DNA of 64,000 nucleotides from Tissierellia bacterium (lineage in GTDB: Bacteria > Bacillota_A > Clostridia > Tissierellales > Peptoniphilaceae): the NCBI GenBank assembly GCA_030537695.1, contig JAUNVJ010000002.1, positions 53,228 to 117,227 on the forward strand. Direction: 5' to 3'. The position numbers were made by a program, and so were the translations under genes. Under the pieces are notes generated by a model. That model worked only from the letters and a program-made list of their open reading frames with translations. It was not told where the DNA came from and made no database searches. This document shows positions 1-10,646 of the stretch, piece by piece. The stretch's first letter is position 1. Every line of letters starts with the position of its first letter.

Positions 1-663
1 ATTTACCAACTCTTTCGTATTCTCTTTTTCAAAGAGCAGGGGAAAATCCGTCTTCGTTATTTTTTCCGCATAGGTGGCTTCTTTCTCATTTTGAGCCGTA
101 AAGCTCTCCTGATCATTTTTCATGAGCTCAATAAATTCCATCAGTAATTCTCCACCGATTTCCGAGAGTTCTGTCCGTAATTGACCTGCATTTTTTTCAT
201 CTATTGCAATTTCTTTCTTTAACGCCATATCTCCAGCATCTAAGCCTTCCGCCATTTTCATAATCGTAATTCCCGTGGTTTCTTCTCCTGCCAAAATCGC
301 CCGTTCAATAGGAGCTGCACCTCGATAATGAGGTAACAATGATCCATGGACATTGATGGAATACCTTGATGGCAAATCTAGGATTCCTTTTGTCAATATC
401 TGTCCATAAGCTGCCACTACAAAGAGATCTCCTTGGGCTTTTTGCAATCGTTCATAGGATGAAAGACTGTTGACATCTTCAGGGGTAAAAACTTCCAAGC
501 CCAGTTCTAAGGCCTTTTTTTTAATTGGGGAAGGATGAAGTTTCTTTCCACGTCCCTTTCGTGCATCCTGTTGGGTGACGACCAGTACAACTTCTTCTTG
601 TTCATGCAATCGCTCCAAAATTGGAATTGCAAATTCCGGCGTTCCCATAAAGACAATCCTCAT
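1..663 (-). CDS. fmt: Methionyl-tRNA formyltransferase (3' end cut by window edge)
   Basis: Fmt transfers a formyl group from 10-formyl-tetrahydrofolate to initiator Met-tRNA. The first 221 codons are present and run off the left edge, so the end of the catalytic domain and the C-terminal tRNA-binding domain are missing from view. The protein starts MRIVFMGTPEFA, the usual Fmt N terminus, and contains the formyltransferase signature HGSLLPHYRGAAP near residue 110. Its ATG overlaps the def stop codon (ATGA), so the two are translationally coupled in the order def then fmt, as in most bacteria. The pair deals with N-formylation and its later removal. Confidence 0.96.
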   Translation of the reverse strand, partial: MRIVFMGTPEFAIPILERLHEQEEVVLVVTQQDARKGRGKKLHPSPIKKKALELGLEVFTPEDVNSLSSYERLQKAQGDLFVVAAYGQILTKGILDLPSRYSINVHGSLLPHYRGAAPIERAILAGEETTGITIMKMAEGLDAGDMALKKEIAIDEKNAGQLRTELSEIGGELLMEFIELMKNDQESFTAQNEKEATYAEKITKTDFPLLFEKENTKELVN

Positions 664-1139
664 ACTGCATTCTCATCCTTTTTTTCTATTTCATACAATT
701 CAATCACTCGATCGGTATAAAGAATTCCATCCAAATGATCCAACTCATGCTGTATAATACGTGCTAAAAAATCTTTTGCAATGAGATGTTTCTCCCTTCC
801 TTCAAGGTCTGTGTATACGACTTTTATTTCAGTCGCTCTTTTTACCGTACCTTGTCTGTCCGGCACCGATAGACATCCTTCCATAGCAATCCCTTCCCCT
901 TCTCGAGTGGTAATCTTCGGATTGATCATATATAGTCGATGATCTTCTCCATCATCGATTGTCACCACTCGTCTTAAGATCCCTACTTGCACCGCCGCAA
1001 GACCGACACCGTCGGCATCATCCATAGTCTCAAACATATCTTCTACCAATATCTTTATTCGATTATCTATTTTTTCAACAATGCGGGATTTTTTACGTAG
1101 AATCGGATCTTCATCGGTTCGAATAACCCGTTTTGCCAT
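660..1139 (-). CDS. def: Peptide deformylase
   Basis: Metal-dependent enzyme that removes the formyl group from the N terminus of nascent proteins. All three deformylase motifs are present: GVGLAAVQ (residues 44-51), EGCLS (87-91, with metal-ligand Cys89) and HELDH (131-135, with His131 and His135 as metal ligands and Glu132 as catalytic base). The length of 159 residues is normal for a type 1 enzyme. It sits 11 bases after priA and overlaps fmt by 4 bases, at the end of the long operon that begins with yicC. Confidence 0.97.
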   Translation of the reverse strand: MAKRVIRTDEDPILRKKSRIVEKIDNRIKILVEDMFETMDDADGVGLAAVQVGILRRVVTIDDGEDHRLYMINPKITTREGEGIAMEGCLSVPDRQGTVKRATEIKVVYTDLEGREKHLIAKDFLARIIQHELDHLDGILYTDRVIELYEIEKKDENAV

Positions 1140-1150
1140 AATATCACCTT

Positions 1151-3493
1151 CTAAAATTCAATATCTATAAAAACATTATTTCGCTCTACTATTTTACTCC
1201 TTATTAATACCCGTTTCAAAGCATTGATTAACATGGCCTCATCCTCTGGTAGGACTTTTAAAGTAAAACGACTGCGATAGATATTTTTTATACGAGGAAG
1301 AGGTATAATTCGTGTTGTTTCTACTTTCATTTGAACTGTTTCTTTTGAAATATTGTAATAAAAACCATTGATCCACTGTTCGGTAATTTCTTCCTTAGGG
1401 GAGGAAATGGTGATATGAATCAATTTGACAAAGGGAGGATAAGAAAATTGACGTCTTTCTTTTAACTCCGCTTGATAAAATTGAAGATAATTTGTTTCCG
1501 CAGCATATTGAATGGCATAATTCTCAGGATTATAAGTTTGAATGACCACATGACCCCTTTTTTTAGATCGACCGGCTCTTCCCGCTACTTGGGTGATCAA
1601 TTGAAATGTCCGTTCCGTAGCCTGATAATCCGATACATAGAGGGATAAATCAGAAGCGATTACCCCTACTAAAGTTACATTGGGAAAGTCAAATCCCTTC
1701 GATACCATTTGTGTGCCGATTACCATATCCACTTCCCGATTTTTGATCTTTTCATAAAAAATATCAAAGGATTGTTTTTTTACCGTCGTATCTCGATCCA
1801 TTCTCAAGGTTCGAATTCCGGGAAATAATTTGTGAACTTCTTCTTCCACTTTTTGAGTTCCGATGCCAAATTCTTTAATATATTTGCTACCACATTCTGG
1901 ACAAGAGGAAGGAAGGGGTTTCGTTGCACCGCAATAATGACAGATCAATCGATGTTTCGCCTTATGGTAGGTCATGGAAATATCACAATTTTCACATTTT
2001 ATCACATGGCCACAATTGCGACAGGACACAAAAGTTGAAAAACCTCTTCGATTTAAAAATAGGATGATCTGTTCCTTTTGTTTCAGTTTTTCTTCCAATC
2101 GTTTTTGCAATAGGGTGCTAAAAATTGACACATTTCCCCGCATTAATTCTTGTCTTAAGTCTACAATTTCTGTCATGGGCAAATGGGCTCCTTCCGAAGC
2201 TCGATTATATAGGGTCGCCAAATGGTAGATTCCCTTAGTGGCTTTATAATAGCGCTCTACGGAAGGAGTCGCTGAACCCAACACCACTTTACCCCGATCT
2301 TGCATCCGTTTGATCGCAACTTCCACCGTATCATATTTTAAACCGTTATGAAAATCATAGGAGGAATCATGTTCTTCGTCGATGATGATCATTTGTAAAT
2401 TGTCAAAAGGAGCAAATACTGCAGATCGAACTCCAACCACAATTTGAACCTCATTATTTTTTATACGACGGTATTCATCATACCGTTCCCCAGGAGACAG
2501 TTTGGAATGTAAAATTGAAACCTCTTCCCCAAATCGGGATTTAAATCGCTGGATCATCTGGGGAGTCAATCCGATTTCAGGTACTAAAACGATCACCTGT
2601 CCTTTTTGCTCCAACACTTTTTTTGTCAAGTGAAGATAGACTTCGGTCTTTCCGCTACCTGTCAATCCATGGAGCAAACTGACCTCTTTAGAAGTAGAAA
2701 TAATCGATTGAAAAGCTTCCTGTTGCTCCGAGTTTAAAATATGAAATTCTTTTTTTTCTCCGGGAGAACTTGCCTTCCGATAGACTTCCTGATCGTAAAT
2801 TGTTACTAGTTTTTTCTTATTCAAAGATTGAATCGGAGAATTGGATATTTTTAATTCCATCAAGAGATCTTTTTGAGGCGTCGGTCCTTTTTCTTGTAAA
2901 TATTGATACACTTTCCTTTGTTTTTCCGGAAGATTTTTCAATTGATCTGGAAGAAGATGAGAATGAACGGATACATACTTTATGGTCTTCATTTTGATCT
3001 TCGTCATCGATACGTATTTTAAATCAATCATTTTCTTGTCATAGTAATATTTAGCTTGGTTTTGTTCTTCCGTTGAAAGAGCTTCATAATATTTCTTTTT
3101 TTTCACGATCTTTAAAAAGGTAGGATCTAACTCTTCTTTTTGCAGGGGATTAATTTGTCGCCGGATGACTTTAAGATTGCCAGGTGGCAGTACCGGTGCG
3201 AAAGCTTTGGAAAAACCCAGTAAATATCTCTTCTTCATCCACAAGGCCAATTGGATTAATTCCTGGCTGATAATGGGATCTGGATCCAATACTTTGTCAA
3301 TTTTTTTTATAGTATCTTTAAATTTTCCTTCATAAGTTTCCCTCACTTGAAGAACGATCCCTATCCGAACTCCCTTTCCAAAGGATACTTGAACTCTTTG
3401 CCCGATTTCCAATTCCATTCCTTCAGGAATTTGATAGGTATAGAGAATATCAATTTTTTTATAATTATTTTCTATAAAAACATGAGCATACAT
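1151..3493 (-). CDS. priA: Primosomal protein N', replication restart helicase
   Basis: PriA recognises collapsed replication forks, unwinds the lagging arm and reloads the replisome. It is full length at 780 residues. Visible parts are an N-terminal 3'-DNA-binding domain (about 1-100), Walker A GLTGSGKT (276-283), the DEEH box (372-375), and the zinc-binding insert with eight cysteines (491, 494, 500, 503, 518, 521, 531, 534) inside the helicase core. Neighbouring coaBC and def give the standard Bacillota order coaBC-priA-def-fmt. Expression is probably from the yicC-gmk-rpoZ transcript, as no separate promoter or terminator is seen in the 33-base gap to coaBC. Confidence 0.97.
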   Translation of the reverse strand: MYAHVFIENNYKKIDILYTYQIPEGMELEIGQRVQVSFGKGVRIGIVLQVRETYEGKFKDTIKKIDKVLDPDPIISQELIQLALWMKKRYLLGFSKAFAPVLPPGNLKVIRRQINPLQKEELDPTFLKIVKKKKYYEALSTEEQNQAKYYYDKKMIDLKYVSMTKIKMKTIKYVSVHSHLLPDQLKNLPEKQRKVYQYLQEKGPTPQKDLLMELKISNSPIQSLNKKKLVTIYDQEVYRKASSPGEKKEFHILNSEQQEAFQSIISTSKEVSLLHGLTGSGKTEVYLHLTKKVLEQKGQVIVLVPEIGLTPQMIQRFKSRFGEEVSILHSKLSPGERYDEYRRIKNNEVQIVVGVRSAVFAPFDNLQMIIIDEEHDSSYDFHNGLKYDTVEVAIKRMQDRGKVVLGSATPSVERYYKATKGIYHLATLYNRASEGAHLPMTEIVDLRQELMRGNVSIFSTLLQKRLEEKLKQKEQIILFLNRRGFSTFVSCRNCGHVIKCENCDISMTYHKAKHRLICHYCGATKPLPSSCPECGSKYIKEFGIGTQKVEEEVHKLFPGIRTLRMDRDTTVKKQSFDIFYEKIKNREVDMVIGTQMVSKGFDFPNVTLVGVIASDLSLYVSDYQATERTFQLITQVAGRAGRSKKRGHVVIQTYNPENYAIQYAAETNYLQFYQAELKERRQFSYPPFVKLIHITISSPKEEITEQWINGFYYNISKETVQMKVETTRIIPLPRIKNIYRSRFTLKVLPEDEAMLINALKRVLIRSKIVERNNVFIDIEF

Positions 3494-3526
3494 AGCATCC
3501 CACCTAACAAAAAAGCTAGAGAAACT

Positions 3527-4720
3527 CTAGCTCATCAAATCTACCACATGATCTATAATTTTTTCTGCCAATTGATCCTTGCTCATAATCTCAAGATCTT
3601 TTACATGATTGTCATCAATCAAACTGGCAATATTCGTATCCGTTCCGAATCCGGCACCTTTTGTTTTAATATTATTTACGACAATAAAATCCAGATTCTT
3701 AGATTTTAATTTGCCTTTGGCATAATCGTAAATATTTGTCGACTCTGCTGCAAATCCTACCATAATCTGACCTTGTTTTCGTTGTCCATAATATTTTGCA
3801 ATATCGGGAGTCCTTTCCAATGGAATTTCCGTCAAGTCTTCGCTTCCGGTTTTTTTAATTTTTTCATCACTATAAGAAGCCGGCCGATAGTCTGCTGGAG
3901 CCGCTGCTTTGATTAAGCAGTCACAGTGATCAAAATATTTTCCTACGGCTTCAAACATCTCTTCCGTCGTGGTCACTTTTTCCAATACATCAACCTCAGG
4001 AGGAGTGATCGATGTAGGACCGGAAATTAAAATGACCTTTGCCCCTCTATTTTTCGCATTTCTTGCAAGAGCATAACCCATCTTTCCACTGGAGTGATTC
4101 GTTAAGTATCGTACAGGATCTAAGGCTTCCTGCGTCGGTCCTGAAGTAATGACGAAAGTCTTGTCTTTCAAATCCTTGGTGGTTAACGCTTGATCGATGG
4201 CTTGGACAATTTTTTTTGGCGAAATCATTTTTCCGCTACCTCGGTCTCCACAGGCCAATAGATCTTCTTCTGTGGGCAAAATTAAAACGCCTCGTTTTTC
4301 CAAGATTTTCATATTGTCTTTATTTCCTTGAGATTCCAGCATATAGGTATTCATGGCCGGTGCAATCAACACCGGACAGCGAGAGGCCATATAGACGGTG
4401 GAAAGCATATCGTCTGCAATTCCATGGGCAAATTTTCCAATAATATTTGCCGTTGCTGGGGCAATGACAAAGACATCTGCCCATTTTGCCAAGGAAATAT
4501 GTTCTACATCCATATTGTGGACTTGTTCGAACATCTTGTCATGAACCACATGATTGGACATGGTTTGCATAGTCAATGGTGTAATAAATTCCGTTGCTGC
4601 TTTCGTCATGATCACTTTAACTTCTGCTCCATATTTTCGTAGGAGACTACAGATTTCAGGGGCTTTATAACAGGCAATGCTACCTGTGACACCTAATAGG
4701 ATATTTTTTCCCTTTAACAT
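3527..4720 (-). CDS. coaBC: Bifunctional phosphopantothenoylcysteine decarboxylase / phosphopantothenate-cysteine ligase
   Basis: Performs two consecutive steps of coenzyme A synthesis: cysteine ligation to phosphopantothenate (CoaB, C-terminal half) and FMN-dependent decarboxylation (CoaC, N-terminal half). The CoaC half has the catalytic His in VEHISLAKWAD, the substrate motif APAMNTYM and the active-site Cys in LACGDRGSGKM. The CoaB half has the nucleotide-binding region and the conserved DEKIKKTGS. I chose the ATG at 4720 over an upstream TTG at 4747. The ATG has GAGG five to six bases before it and lies directly after the rpoZ stop, while the longer form would overlap rpoZ. Length is then 397 residues. 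Confidence 0.96.
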   Translation of the reverse strand: MLKGKNILLGVTGSIACYKAPEICSLLRKYGAEVKVIMTKAATEFITPLTMQTMSNHVVHDKMFEQVHNMDVEHISLAKWADVFVIAPATANIIGKFAHGIADDMLSTVYMASRCPVLIAPAMNTYMLESQGNKDNMKILEKRGVLILPTEEDLLACGDRGSGKMISPKKIVQAIDQALTTKDLKDKTFVITSGPTQEALDPVRYLTNHSSGKMGYALARNAKNRGAKVILISGPTSITPPEVDVLEKVTTTEEMFEAVGKYFDHCDCLIKAAAPADYRPASYSDEKIKKTGSEDLTEIPLERTPDIAKYYGQRKQGQIMVGFAAESTNIYDYAKGKLKSKNLDFIVVNNIKTKGAGFGTDTNIASLIDDNHVKDLEIMSKDQLAEKIIDHVVDLMS

Positions 4721-4721
4721 A

Positions 4722-5024
4722 TTATTCCTCTTCTTCGTCTCCATCAATTTTTTCTTGAATCATTTTTGCTTTTAATTCTTCCACCATTTCCAATCGTTCT
4801 TTTTCAATCTTCAATGCATATTGTCGGTCTGTCATATGTTCACCAAATACGATTTTTCCTCTCAGGACTTCTTTGATCGCAGTGGTAACCGGTTTTTCGT
4901 TTTCGGCATCTATTAACGGAGGTTCTCCATCTACCAATTTTCTAGCTCTTTTCGATACTAACATAACCAGTTCATAGCGTGAATCTGTCACTTTCTTTAT
5001 TTCTTCAAAAGAAGGTATTCTCAT
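4722..5024 (-). CDS. rpoZ: RNA polymerase omega subunit
   Basis: Small subunit that helps assemble RNA polymerase by holding the beta' subunit. The 100-residue protein carries the RpoZ signature DSRYELVMLVSKRARKL at about residues 14-30, followed by KPVTTAIKEV. Its C-terminal tail is long and acidic, ending in a run of Glu, which makes it slightly longer than typical omega proteins. It lies 3 bases downstream of gmk and 1 base upstream of coaBC, the standard gmk-rpoZ-coaBC arrangement. Confidence 0.95.
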   Translation of the reverse strand: MRIPSFEEIKKVTDSRYELVMLVSKRARKLVDGEPPLIDAENEKPVTTAIKEVLRGKIVFGEHMTDRQYALKIEKERLEMVEELKAKMIQEKIDGDEEEE

Positions 5025-5027
5025 AAT

Positions 5028-5645
5028 CTACTCCTCTATCTTATCTGCTTTAACTTCTTCTTTTATATTTTTATGTCTTTTTACTCGCAATTTTTCTGCT
5101 GCAATAATATTTTCAATATCAATGACCGCTTGATCCACGGTATTGTTGACGACAAAGTAATCATATTCTCCCACAAAATCCAGTTCTTTAAAGGCATTTT
5201 TAAACCGGGTATTGATTTCTTCTTCTGTTTCTGTATCTCGTCGAATCAATCGTTGACGGAGTTCATCCATCGTTGGTGGAATCAAAAAGATAAATACGGC
5301 TTCTTTGTATTTTTCTTTAATTTGCAATGCTCCTTGTACATCGATTTCCAAAAGGACGATTTCTCCCTTTTCAATCTCATCCATCACAAATTGTTTCGGC
5401 GTTCCATAATAATTACTGTGAACAAAGGCGTGCTCCAATAACTCGTTATTTTCCACCATATCTTCAAATTCTTCAATAGAGGTAAAAAAATAATTTTCAC
5501 CATTTACTTCCCCCGGTCTAGGGGTTCGTGTCGTAACGGAAGTTGAAAAAACAATTTCGTTATTTTTTTCCATTAAAGCTTCACTTACTGTTCCTTTCCC
5601 ACTTCCTGAAGGCCCTGACAATACTAATAAAAACCCTTTTGCCAA
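5028..5645 (-). CDS. gmk: Guanylate kinase
   Basis: Phosphorylates GMP to GDP with ATP in guanine nucleotide metabolism. P-loop GPSGSGKGT lies at residues 11-19, followed by the GMP-binding part with TTRTPRPGEVNGENYFF. Length 205 residues is normal. The start is a TTG with AAGG and GGTG upstream as possible ribosome binding sites; no better in-frame ATG precedes the P-loop at the right distance. The 92 bases between yicC and gmk often hold remA in relatives, but no RemA sequence is visible here, only an unconvincing 34-codon reading frame. Confidence 0.96.
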   Translation of the reverse strand: MAKGFLLVLSGPSGSGKGTVSEALMEKNNEIVFSTSVTTRTPRPGEVNGENYFFTSIEEFEDMVENNELLEHAFVHSNYYGTPKQFVMDEIEKGEIVLLEIDVQGALQIKEKYKEAVFIFLIPPTMDELRQRLIRRDTETEEEINTRFKNAFKELDFVGEYDYFVVNNTVDQAVIDIENIIAAEKLRVKRHKNIKEEVKADKIEE

Positions 5646-5737
5646 ACTTTCACCATCCTTATCGATTGGTCCTTGAAAATCGTATCTATTTTGATCTCTC
5701 GTGTCGATTTCTTCATCAATTCTTTTATGATCATGCT

Positions 5738-6613
5738 TTATTCAATATTTTGAATCTGTTCCCTTAGTTTTTCGATTTCCGTCTTTAAATCCACAACCCA
5801 ATTTAAAATATCCATATCCGAAGTTTTGGAACCGATGGTATTGGTTTCACGATTTAATTCTTGAAGTAAAAAATCTAATTTGCGTCCAACAGGTTCTGAT
5901 GAACTCATTATATCATTAAATTGGTCGATGTGCAGATTTAATCTAGTGACTTCTTCATCAATTGATAATTTATCCATCATCAGGACAATTTCAGTGGTTA
6001 ACCGAGGTAGGTCCAATTCATCCTCTTTCACATTTTCCGCTATTTTTAATCGTAGTTTTTCTTGATTTTCTTCTAAAACCTTCGGTGCCTTTTTTTGAAT
6101 ACAATTAGCTATTTCAAAAATTTTATTTAATTTCAGTTTAAAATCTTTTTTTAAATTTTCACCTTCACGCTCTCGCATAGTCAAAAAGGCATTCAATGCT
6201 TTCTCCAATGCCTCGAAAACCAAAGCGTGTAATTCTTCTTCTCCCTCTTCCATTTCATGTTCCAAAATAATTCCGTCTGTTCTCAATAATTGGCCAATGG
6301 TTATATGATCTTCTAACTTTAAATGATCTTTAATTTTTTGTGCTGCATGGTAATATTTTTGAGCCAAATCCAAATCCACTTCTAGAGTTTTTCCCTTGGA
6401 ACTTAAATACGTTAAATTAATATAGACATCTATTTTCCCACGAGAGACTCTTTCTTTAATCTGTCGTTTGACTTGATCTTCAATGGAAAATAAAATGCGA
6501 GGCATGCGCAAGTTTATATCACAGTATCTATGATTTACGGATTTCATTTCTACTTTGATATAGTAATTATCGTTTTCTACTTCGCCCAGGCCATAACCTG
6601 TCATGCTTTTCAT
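5738..6613 (-). CDS. yicC: YicC/YloC family endoribonuclease
   Basis: Member of the YicC family, for which RNA-cleaving activity has been shown in relatives. The 291-residue protein has the family N terminus MKSMTGYGLGEVENDNY and MKSVNHRYCDINLRMPR, plus the C-terminal EVTRLNLHIDQF and GRKLDFLLQELNRETNTIGSK (the DUF1732 part). It begins the yicC-gmk-rpoZ-coaBC-priA-def-fmt run. The ribosome binding site AAAGGAGAACGAT is good. Only 58 bases separate it from leuS, and these are occupied by a terminator, so its promoter was not clearly identified. Confidence 0.93.
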   Translation of the reverse strand: MKSMTGYGLGEVENDNYYIKVEMKSVNHRYCDINLRMPRILFSIEDQVKRQIKERVSRGKIDVYINLTYLSSKGKTLEVDLDLAQKYYHAAQKIKDHLKLEDHITIGQLLRTDGIILEHEMEEGEEELHALVFEALEKALNAFLTMREREGENLKKDFKLKLNKIFEIANCIQKKAPKVLEENQEKLRLKIAENVKEDELDLPRLTTEIVLMMDKLSIDEEVTRLNLHIDQFNDIMSSSEPVGRKLDFLLQELNRETNTIGSKTSDMDILNWVVDLKTEIEKLREQIQNIE

Positions 6614-6635
6614 ATCGTTCTCCTTTTGATAATAA

Positions 6636-6665
6636 AATGCACTTCACCACTTGGTGGAGTGCATT
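6636..6665 (-). terminator. Intrinsic terminator after leuS
   Basis: Inverted repeat with a 14-bp stem, one G-U pair and a 2-base apex (so the real loop is probably larger). On the minus strand it is followed by TTTTATTATC. It lies directly after the leuS stop and before the yicC ribosome binding site, ending the asnS-leuS transcript. Confidence 0.8.
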
Positions 6666-6671
6666 TCATAT

Positions 6672-9089
6672 TTATTTTACTACAATATTAAATATTTTAC
6701 CGGGCACATAGATCTCTTTGACAATCGTTTTATTTTCTGTATTTCTTTCATAGGCTTCATGATCCGTAACGATTTCCAAAATTTCTTCTTTAGATGCTTC
6801 ACGAGGAGCTTCTACGGTAAAGCGCACTTTTCCATTGAATTGAATTGGAATTTCAACGATATCATCGATGGTTTTAGACTCGTCATAGACAGGCCAAGTC
6901 TGTTCATGGAGATAGCCGCCTAATTCATTTTCTTCCCATAATTCCTCTGTAATATGAGGTGCTACCGGATTTAATAACATCAAGTACGTTCTAAAATCCT
7001 TTTTCGTCAATGATCCATGGGCATTAAAGTCGTTTAATAAGCTCATCAGTGCAGCAATTGCAGTGTTGGCTTTTAAGTGTTCATAATCATAGGATACTTT
7101 TTTAATCGTCTTATGGATATTGGATTCCAATTGGGCCGTGTATTGTTCTCCATCCACTAAATGTTCCTGTAGTTTCCAAACACGTTCTAGATAACGACGA
7201 CATCCTTTCACGCCGTTTTCGCTCCAGGACACGCTTTTTTCAAAATCTCCAATAAACATCTCATAAGTTCGTAAAGTATCTGCTCCGTATTTATGAACGA
7301 TCTCATCGGGATTAACCACATTTCCACGACTTTTACTCATCTTTTCATTATTACTGCCCAAGATCATACCATGGGATGTTCTTTTTTTATAGGGTTCATT
7401 CGTGGGTACTACGTCGATATCATAGAGGAATTTATACCAGAATCGAGAGTAGAGTAAATGTAATGTGGTATGCTCCATTCCTCCATTGTACCAATCCACG
7501 GGCATCCAATATTTCAAAGCATCTTTATCGGCTAAAGCTTGATCATTATGAGGATCGCAATAGCGTAAAAAGTACCAGGAAGAGCCGGCCCATTGAGGCA
7601 TGGTATCCGTTTCTCGATGTGCAGGAGCCCCACATTTTGGACAGGTTGTCTCTACCCAATCTGTCATTTTTGCCAAAGGAGACTGGCCATCGTCTGTGGG
7701 TTCATAATTTTCCACTTCCGGTAAAATCAGTGGTAATTCTTCTTCAGGAAGGGGTTGCCAACCACAAGTATCACAGTGCACCAATGGAATCGGCTCTCCC
7801 CAATATCTCTGTCTGGAAAAAACCCAATCTCGTAGTTTATAATTGATGGTTCCCTTTCCTAAATGGTGATCTTCCAGATATTTCGTCATTGTGACAATAG
7901 CTTCTTTGACCGGCAAACCGTTGATAATTTCAGAATTAGCCATAATCCCATGATCCGTATCCACTACGGCAGCTTCTGATATATCGGCATCTTCAATTAC
8001 AGGAACAATTTTAAGTCCAAATTTTTTAGCAAATTCGTAATCTCGTTGGTCATGGGCAGGCACAGCCATTATTGCTCCTGTTCCGTATCCCATCAGTACA
8101 TAATCCGAGATCCAAATGGGAATTTCTTCCTTGGAAAGGGGATTTATAACGGTAATTCCTTTGATTTCCACTCCGGTTTTTTCTTTTTCATTGGATAATT
8201 CCGTCCGTTCAAAGTCAGATTTTTTACCACATTCTTCTCGATATTCCAATACTTCATCTATATTTACAATATCTTTGGCATATTTGTCGATAATGGGATG
8301 TTCCGGTGCGATGACCATATAGGTAGCTCCATAAATCGTGTCGGGACGAGTGGTAAAAACTTCCAAATTTTCTTCTTTATCTTTTAGAGGAAAATAAATT
8401 TGAGCTCCTTCACTCCGTCCGATCCAGTTGGTTTGCTGTATTTTGACCGGATTGATATAGTCCAAATCCTTTAAATCATCAATTAGTCGTTGAGCATATT
8501 CGGTAATTTTTAACATCCATTGAGATTTTACCTTTCGGACTACTTCATGGCCGCATCGTTCACAATTTCCATTGACAACTTCTTCATTGGCTAGTCCGAT
8601 CTTACAGGAAGGACACCAATTAATCGGCATTTCTTGCTTATATGCAAGCCCTTTTTTATACAGTTGCAAAAAGATCCATTGTGTCCATTTATAATACTCC
8701 GGATCCGTCGTATTGATTTCACGAGACCAATCGAAGGAAAAACCAATGGATTTTAATTGCTTTTTAAAATTCTTAATATTATTCTTTGTGACAATGGCTG
8801 GATGGATTTTATTTTTTATGGCATAATTTTCCGTTGGCAGACCAAAGGCATCCCAACCCATGGGAAATAATACATTATATCCTTCGTATCTCCTTTTGCG
8901 GGAAACAATATCCAATGCGGTATAGGGTCTAGGATGACCTACATGTAGACCTTGTCCGCTGGGATAGGGAAATTCCACCAATGCATAGAATTTTTCTTTA
9001 TCGTAATCATTCTCAGTTACATAGGTACCATGTTCATCCCAAAAATCCTGCCACTTTTTTTCGATTATATTCGGTTTATATTCCTTCAT
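6672..9089 (-). CDS. leuS: Leucyl-tRNA synthetase
   Basis: Class I aminoacyl-tRNA synthetase that charges tRNA-Leu. At 805 residues it matches the bacterial LeuRS length. The HIGH motif appears as HVGH (residues 49-52), the zinc-type cysteines as CPSC and CERCGH around 159-182, and KMSKS at 583-587. The CP1 editing domain lies between, with its [11 protein letters not shown] stretch. It starts 12 bases after asnS with an AGGAGAAG ribosome binding site, so the two synthetase genes form one operon. Confidence 0.98.
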   Translation of the reverse strand: MKEYKPNIIEKKWQDFWDEHGTYVTENDYDKEKFYALVEFPYPSGQGLHVGHPRPYTALDIVSRKRRYEGYNVLFPMGWDAFGLPTENYAIKNKIHPAIVTKNNIKNFKKQLKSIGFSFDWSREINTTDPEYYKWTQWIFLQLYKKGLAYKQEMPINWCPSCKIGLANEEVVNGNCERCGHEVVRKVKSQWMLKITEYAQRLIDDLKDLDYINPVKIQQTNWIGRSEGAQIYFPLKDKEENLEVFTTRPDTIYGATYMVIAPEHPIIDKYAKDIVNIDEVLEYREECGKKSDFERTELSNEKEKTGVEIKGITVINPLSKEEIPIWISDYVLMGYGTGAIMAVPAHDQRDYEFAKKFGLKIVPVIEDADISEAAVVDTDHGIMANSEIINGLPVKEAIVTMTKYLEDHHLGKGTINYKLRDWVFSRQRYWGEPIPLVHCDTCGWQPLPEEELPLILPEVENYEPTDDGQSPLAKMTDWVETTCPKCGAPAHRETDTMPQWAGSSWYFLRYCDPHNDQALADKDALKYWMPVDWYNGGMEHTTLHLLYSRFWYKFLYDIDVVPTNEPYKKRTSHGMILGSNNEKMSKSRGNVVNPDEIVHKYGADTLRTYEMFIGDFEKSVSWSENGVKGCRRYLERVWKLQEHLVDGEQYTAQLESNIHKTIKKVSYDYEHLKANTAIAALMSLLNDFNAHGSLTKKDFRTYLMLLNPVAPHITEELWEENELGGYLHEQTWPVYDESKTIDDIVEIPIQFNGKVRFTVEAPREASKEEILEIVTDHEAYERNTENKTIVKEIYVPGKIFNIVVK

Positions 9090-9100
9090 CTTCTTCTCCT

Positions 9101-10489
9101 TTAAAATAAAGCATTTCCAACGGTTCGTGGGAAGGGAATGACGTCACGAATATTTGACACTCCTGTAATATACATTACAGCACGTTCAAAACCCAATCCG
9201 TAACCAGAGTGGACAACCGATCCATAGCGACGTAAATCCAAGTACCAATCGTAAATGGATGGATCCATACCATTTTCTTTGATTTTTTCTTCCAGTATTT
9301 CTACGCGATGCTCTCTTTGAGAACCACCGATAATTTCTCCAACGCCGGGCACTAATAGATCCATGGCGGCAACGGTTTTATGATCTTCATTTTCATACAT
9401 ATAAAAAGCTTTGATTTCTTTTGGATAATCCGTTACAAATACCGGTTTTTTATAGACTTCTTCTGTAATATATCTTTCATGTTCCGTCTGTAGATCAATC
9501 CCCCAGGATACAGGATATTTAAAATCACGATCGGCTTTTTCCAATATTTCGATGGCCTTCGTATAGGTGATTCTCTCAAATTCGTTGTTCACCACATTGT
9601 GAAGTCGATCCAAGAGACCTTTGTCGATAAATTTGTTGAAAAATTCCATTTCATCCGGTGCTCGATCAAGAACGTACTGAATAATATATTTTAGCATTTC
9701 TTCTGCAATATCCATATTTACATTGATATCAGCAAAGGCCATTTCCGGTTCAATCATCCAAAATTCTGCAGCATGTCTGGCAGTATTGGAATTTTCAGCA
9801 CGGAAGGTCGGCCCAAAAGTATAGACATCTTTAAATGCCAGGGCGAAAGCTTCTGCCTCTAATTGACCGGACACCGTCAAATTGGTTTCCTTATGGAAAA
9901 AATCTTTATTATAATCTGCTTTTCCTTCATCGGTTAAAGGGACATTTGCCAGATCAAAGGTCGTAACTTGGAACATTTCTCCAGCTCCTTCTGCATCGGA
10001 AGCTGTGATAATCGGTGTGTGAACATAGATAAATCCACGATCTTGAAAAAATTTATGAATTGCATAGGCGATCAAAGAACGCACGCGAAAAACGGCATTA
10101 AAAGTATTTGCACGAGGACGTAAATGAGCAATGGTTCTTAAATATTCCATCGTATGGCGTTTTTTCTGCAATGGATAGTCACGATCTGCTATATATAGAG
10201 GCTTCACCAAATCTGCATGCAGTTCAAAAGGTTGTTTAGCTCCAGGGGATTCCACAATTTTTCCCTTAACGCAAAGAGAAGAGCTTATGGGATATTTTTC
10301 AATCTCAGAAAAATTTTCCAGCTCTTTACCATATACTATCTGAAGTGGTTTAAAACAAGTTCCATCGGTCAACTCAATAAATCCAAAATTTTTAGATGAT
10401 CGACTGGTTTTAATCCACCCGGATATTTCTACCACCTGATCAATATATTTTTTTGGTTCTTCAAATATATCTCTTACACTGATACTCAT
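9101..10489 (-). CDS. asnS: Asparaginyl-tRNA synthetase
   Basis: Class II synthetase that charges tRNA-Asn directly. It has an N-terminal OB-fold anticodon-binding domain (about residues 10-100) and a class II catalytic core with [20 protein letters not shown] and the C-terminal [13 protein letters not shown] motif 3. I place the start at the ATG at 10489, which has TAGGAGG 6 bases upstream and gives 462 residues; the upstream in-frame start at 10510 has no ribosome binding site. Because AsnRS is present, the GatCAB amidotransferase at 29.7-32.9 kb may serve mainly Gln-tRNA formation (inference). Confidence 0.97.
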   Translation of the reverse strand: MSISVRDIFEEPKKYIDQVVEISGWIKTSRSSKNFGFIELTDGTCFKPLQIVYGKELENFSEIEKYPISSSLCVKGKIVESPGAKQPFELHADLVKPLYIADRDYPLQKKRHTMEYLRTIAHLRPRANTFNAVFRVRSLIAYAIHKFFQDRGFIYVHTPIITASDAEGAGEMFQVTTFDLANVPLTDEGKADYNKDFFHKETNLTVSGQLEAEAFALAFKDVYTFGPTFRAENSNTARHAAEFWMIEPEMAFADINVNMDIAEEMLKYIIQYVLDRAPDEMEFFNKFIDKGLLDRLHNVVNNEFERITYTKAIEILEKADRDFKYPVSWGIDLQTEHERYITEEVYKKPVFVTDYPKEIKAFYMYENEDHKTVAAMDLLVPGVGEIIGGSQREHRVEILEEKIKENGMDPSIYDWYLDLRRYGSVVHSGYGLGFERAVMYITGVSNIRDVIPFPRTVGNALF

Positions 10490-10523
10490 ATTTCCTCCTA
10501 TTTGTTCCATCTTTTAATTTTAA

Positions 10524-10552
10524 AGTATATTATTAAAGACAGTTTTTGTCAA
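10524..10552 (-). promoter_or_regulatory. Sigma-A promoter of asnS-leuS
   Basis: TTGACA, 17-base spacer, TATACT on the minus strand: a consensus -35 and a one-mismatch -10. The expected start is near 10517, giving a leader of about 28 bases. That leaves no room for a T-box riboswitch, which often controls synthetase genes in this phylum. Confidence 0.85.
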
Positions 10553-10646
10553 ACCTTACTTATCTGTCTTGGGATCTGAATTAAAGATATTTTCTATTAT
10601 ACACTATTCTTAAATTACATGGAATAAAATGTAAAATTTATTTTAA

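Noticed and set aside
5646..5737. Possible remA or small gene in the gap between yicC and gmk
   Set aside because: The only ATG frame gives 34 residues with no RemA-like sequence, no ribosome binding site and overlap with gmk.
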